From an uncultured Victivallales bacterium (GTDB taxonomy: Bacteria > Verrucomicrobiota > Lentisphaeria > Oligosphaerales > JAFGRS01), in the NCBI GenBank assembly GCA_903834675.1, contig CAILKC010000347.1:1-7234 (forward strand): a stretch of DNA of 7,234 bases. Reading direction: 5' to 3'. Below, one piece after another: positions 7,171 to 7,234 of this stretch. The notes under the pieces were generated by a model. That model searched no databases. It saw only the letters and a program-made list of their open reading frames with translations, and had not been told where the DNA came from. The position numbers and the translations under genes were made by a program. The number at the start of each line of letters is the position of its first letter. Positions within the stretch are counted from its first letter, which is position 1.

Positions 7171-7220
7171 GGAGGGCGGCCCTGCGTGGCCGCCGCGGCG
7201 CCGACGCAGCGGCGCCCTCC
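7171..7220. repeat. 50-bp REP-like double-hairpin inverted repeat
   Basis: The outer arms (7171-7187 and 7204-7220) are complementary at 15 of 17 positions, starting GGAGGGCG and ending CGCCCTCC or near it. Within the element are two smaller perfect hairpins. GGCGGCC (7175-7181) pairs with GGCCGCC (7188-7194) around the loop CTGCGT. GGCGCCG (7197-7203) pairs with CGGCGCC (7210-7216) around ACGCAG. The two loops are exact reverse complements. This paired layout resembles bacterial REP/BIME intergenic elements; copies elsewhere in the genome cannot be seen from this window. Confidence 0.65.
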
Positions 7221-7234
7221 AACGCCCCTCGTCC

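Larger units (their letters stand above)
6909..7234. other. Non-coding region upstream of the DUF4175-like gene, rich in inverted repeats
   Basis: I see no supportable gene in this stretch: the only frames are short, GC-driven and lack a ribosome-binding site. It would hold the promoter and 5' untranslated region of the minus-strand gene. It carries four separate inverted repeats (6949-6976, 7080-7096, 7142-7167, 7171-7220), none followed by a T-run. No tRNA, CRISPR or insertion-sequence signature is visible. The gene beyond the right edge is unknown. Confidence 0.55.

Overview
This is a high-GC bacterial chromosomal window with three protein genes, one probable leader peptide and two non-coding flanks rich in repeats and hairpins. 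From the genes alone I would place it in the Planctomycetota/Verrucomicrobiota/Lentisphaerota/Kiritimatiellota sphere or a similar lineage. The reasons are a large DUF4175-type membrane/coiled-coil protein ending in an IPEQYNGLVESYFKALS-type tail, a MoxR ATPase nearby, and short repeat families common in such genomes. This placement is inference and needs a phylogeny of IlvB or MoxR.

Layout. Positions 1-477 hold no convincing gene. They contain three copies of a degenerate 9-bp-periodic repeat and two small hairpins. A near-perfect sigma70-type promoter (TTGACA, 17-nt spacer, TATACT) lies at 478-506. It opens a leader of about 265 nt that carries a 24-codon ORF rich in Val/Ile (552-626), an intermediate hairpin (609-661) and a textbook intrinsic terminator (677-712). 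All three lie before the ribosome-binding site and start of ilvB, the acetolactate synthase catalytic subunit (781-2508). This is the architecture of a branched-chain amino acid attenuator. A MoxR-family AAA+ ATPase (2519-3529, GTG start) follows 10 nt after the ilvB stop and is probably co-transcribed. The regulatory subunit gene ilvN, which often follows ilvB, is absent.

On the minus strand, ending only 4 bp from the moxR stop, is a protein of about 1124 aa (3534-6908): three predicted transmembrane helices, a beta-rich region, and a long coiled-coil part broken by Pro/Ala-rich linkers. It belongs to the DUF4175-like group that commonly accompanies moxR, DUF58 and von Willebrand A genes. 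Here it is convergent with moxR, and no DUF58 or VWA gene is in the window. Its upstream region (6909-7234) is non-coding as far as I can see and is packed with inverted repeats, the most striking a 50-bp element made of two hairpins with mutually complementary loops.

How the genes work together. ilvB supplies the first common step of Val/Leu/Ile synthesis, controlled by transcription attenuation. MoxR and the DUF4175-like protein probably act in a separate envelope-related chaperone or assembly process. Why moxR sits in the ilvB transcription unit is not explained by the sequence.
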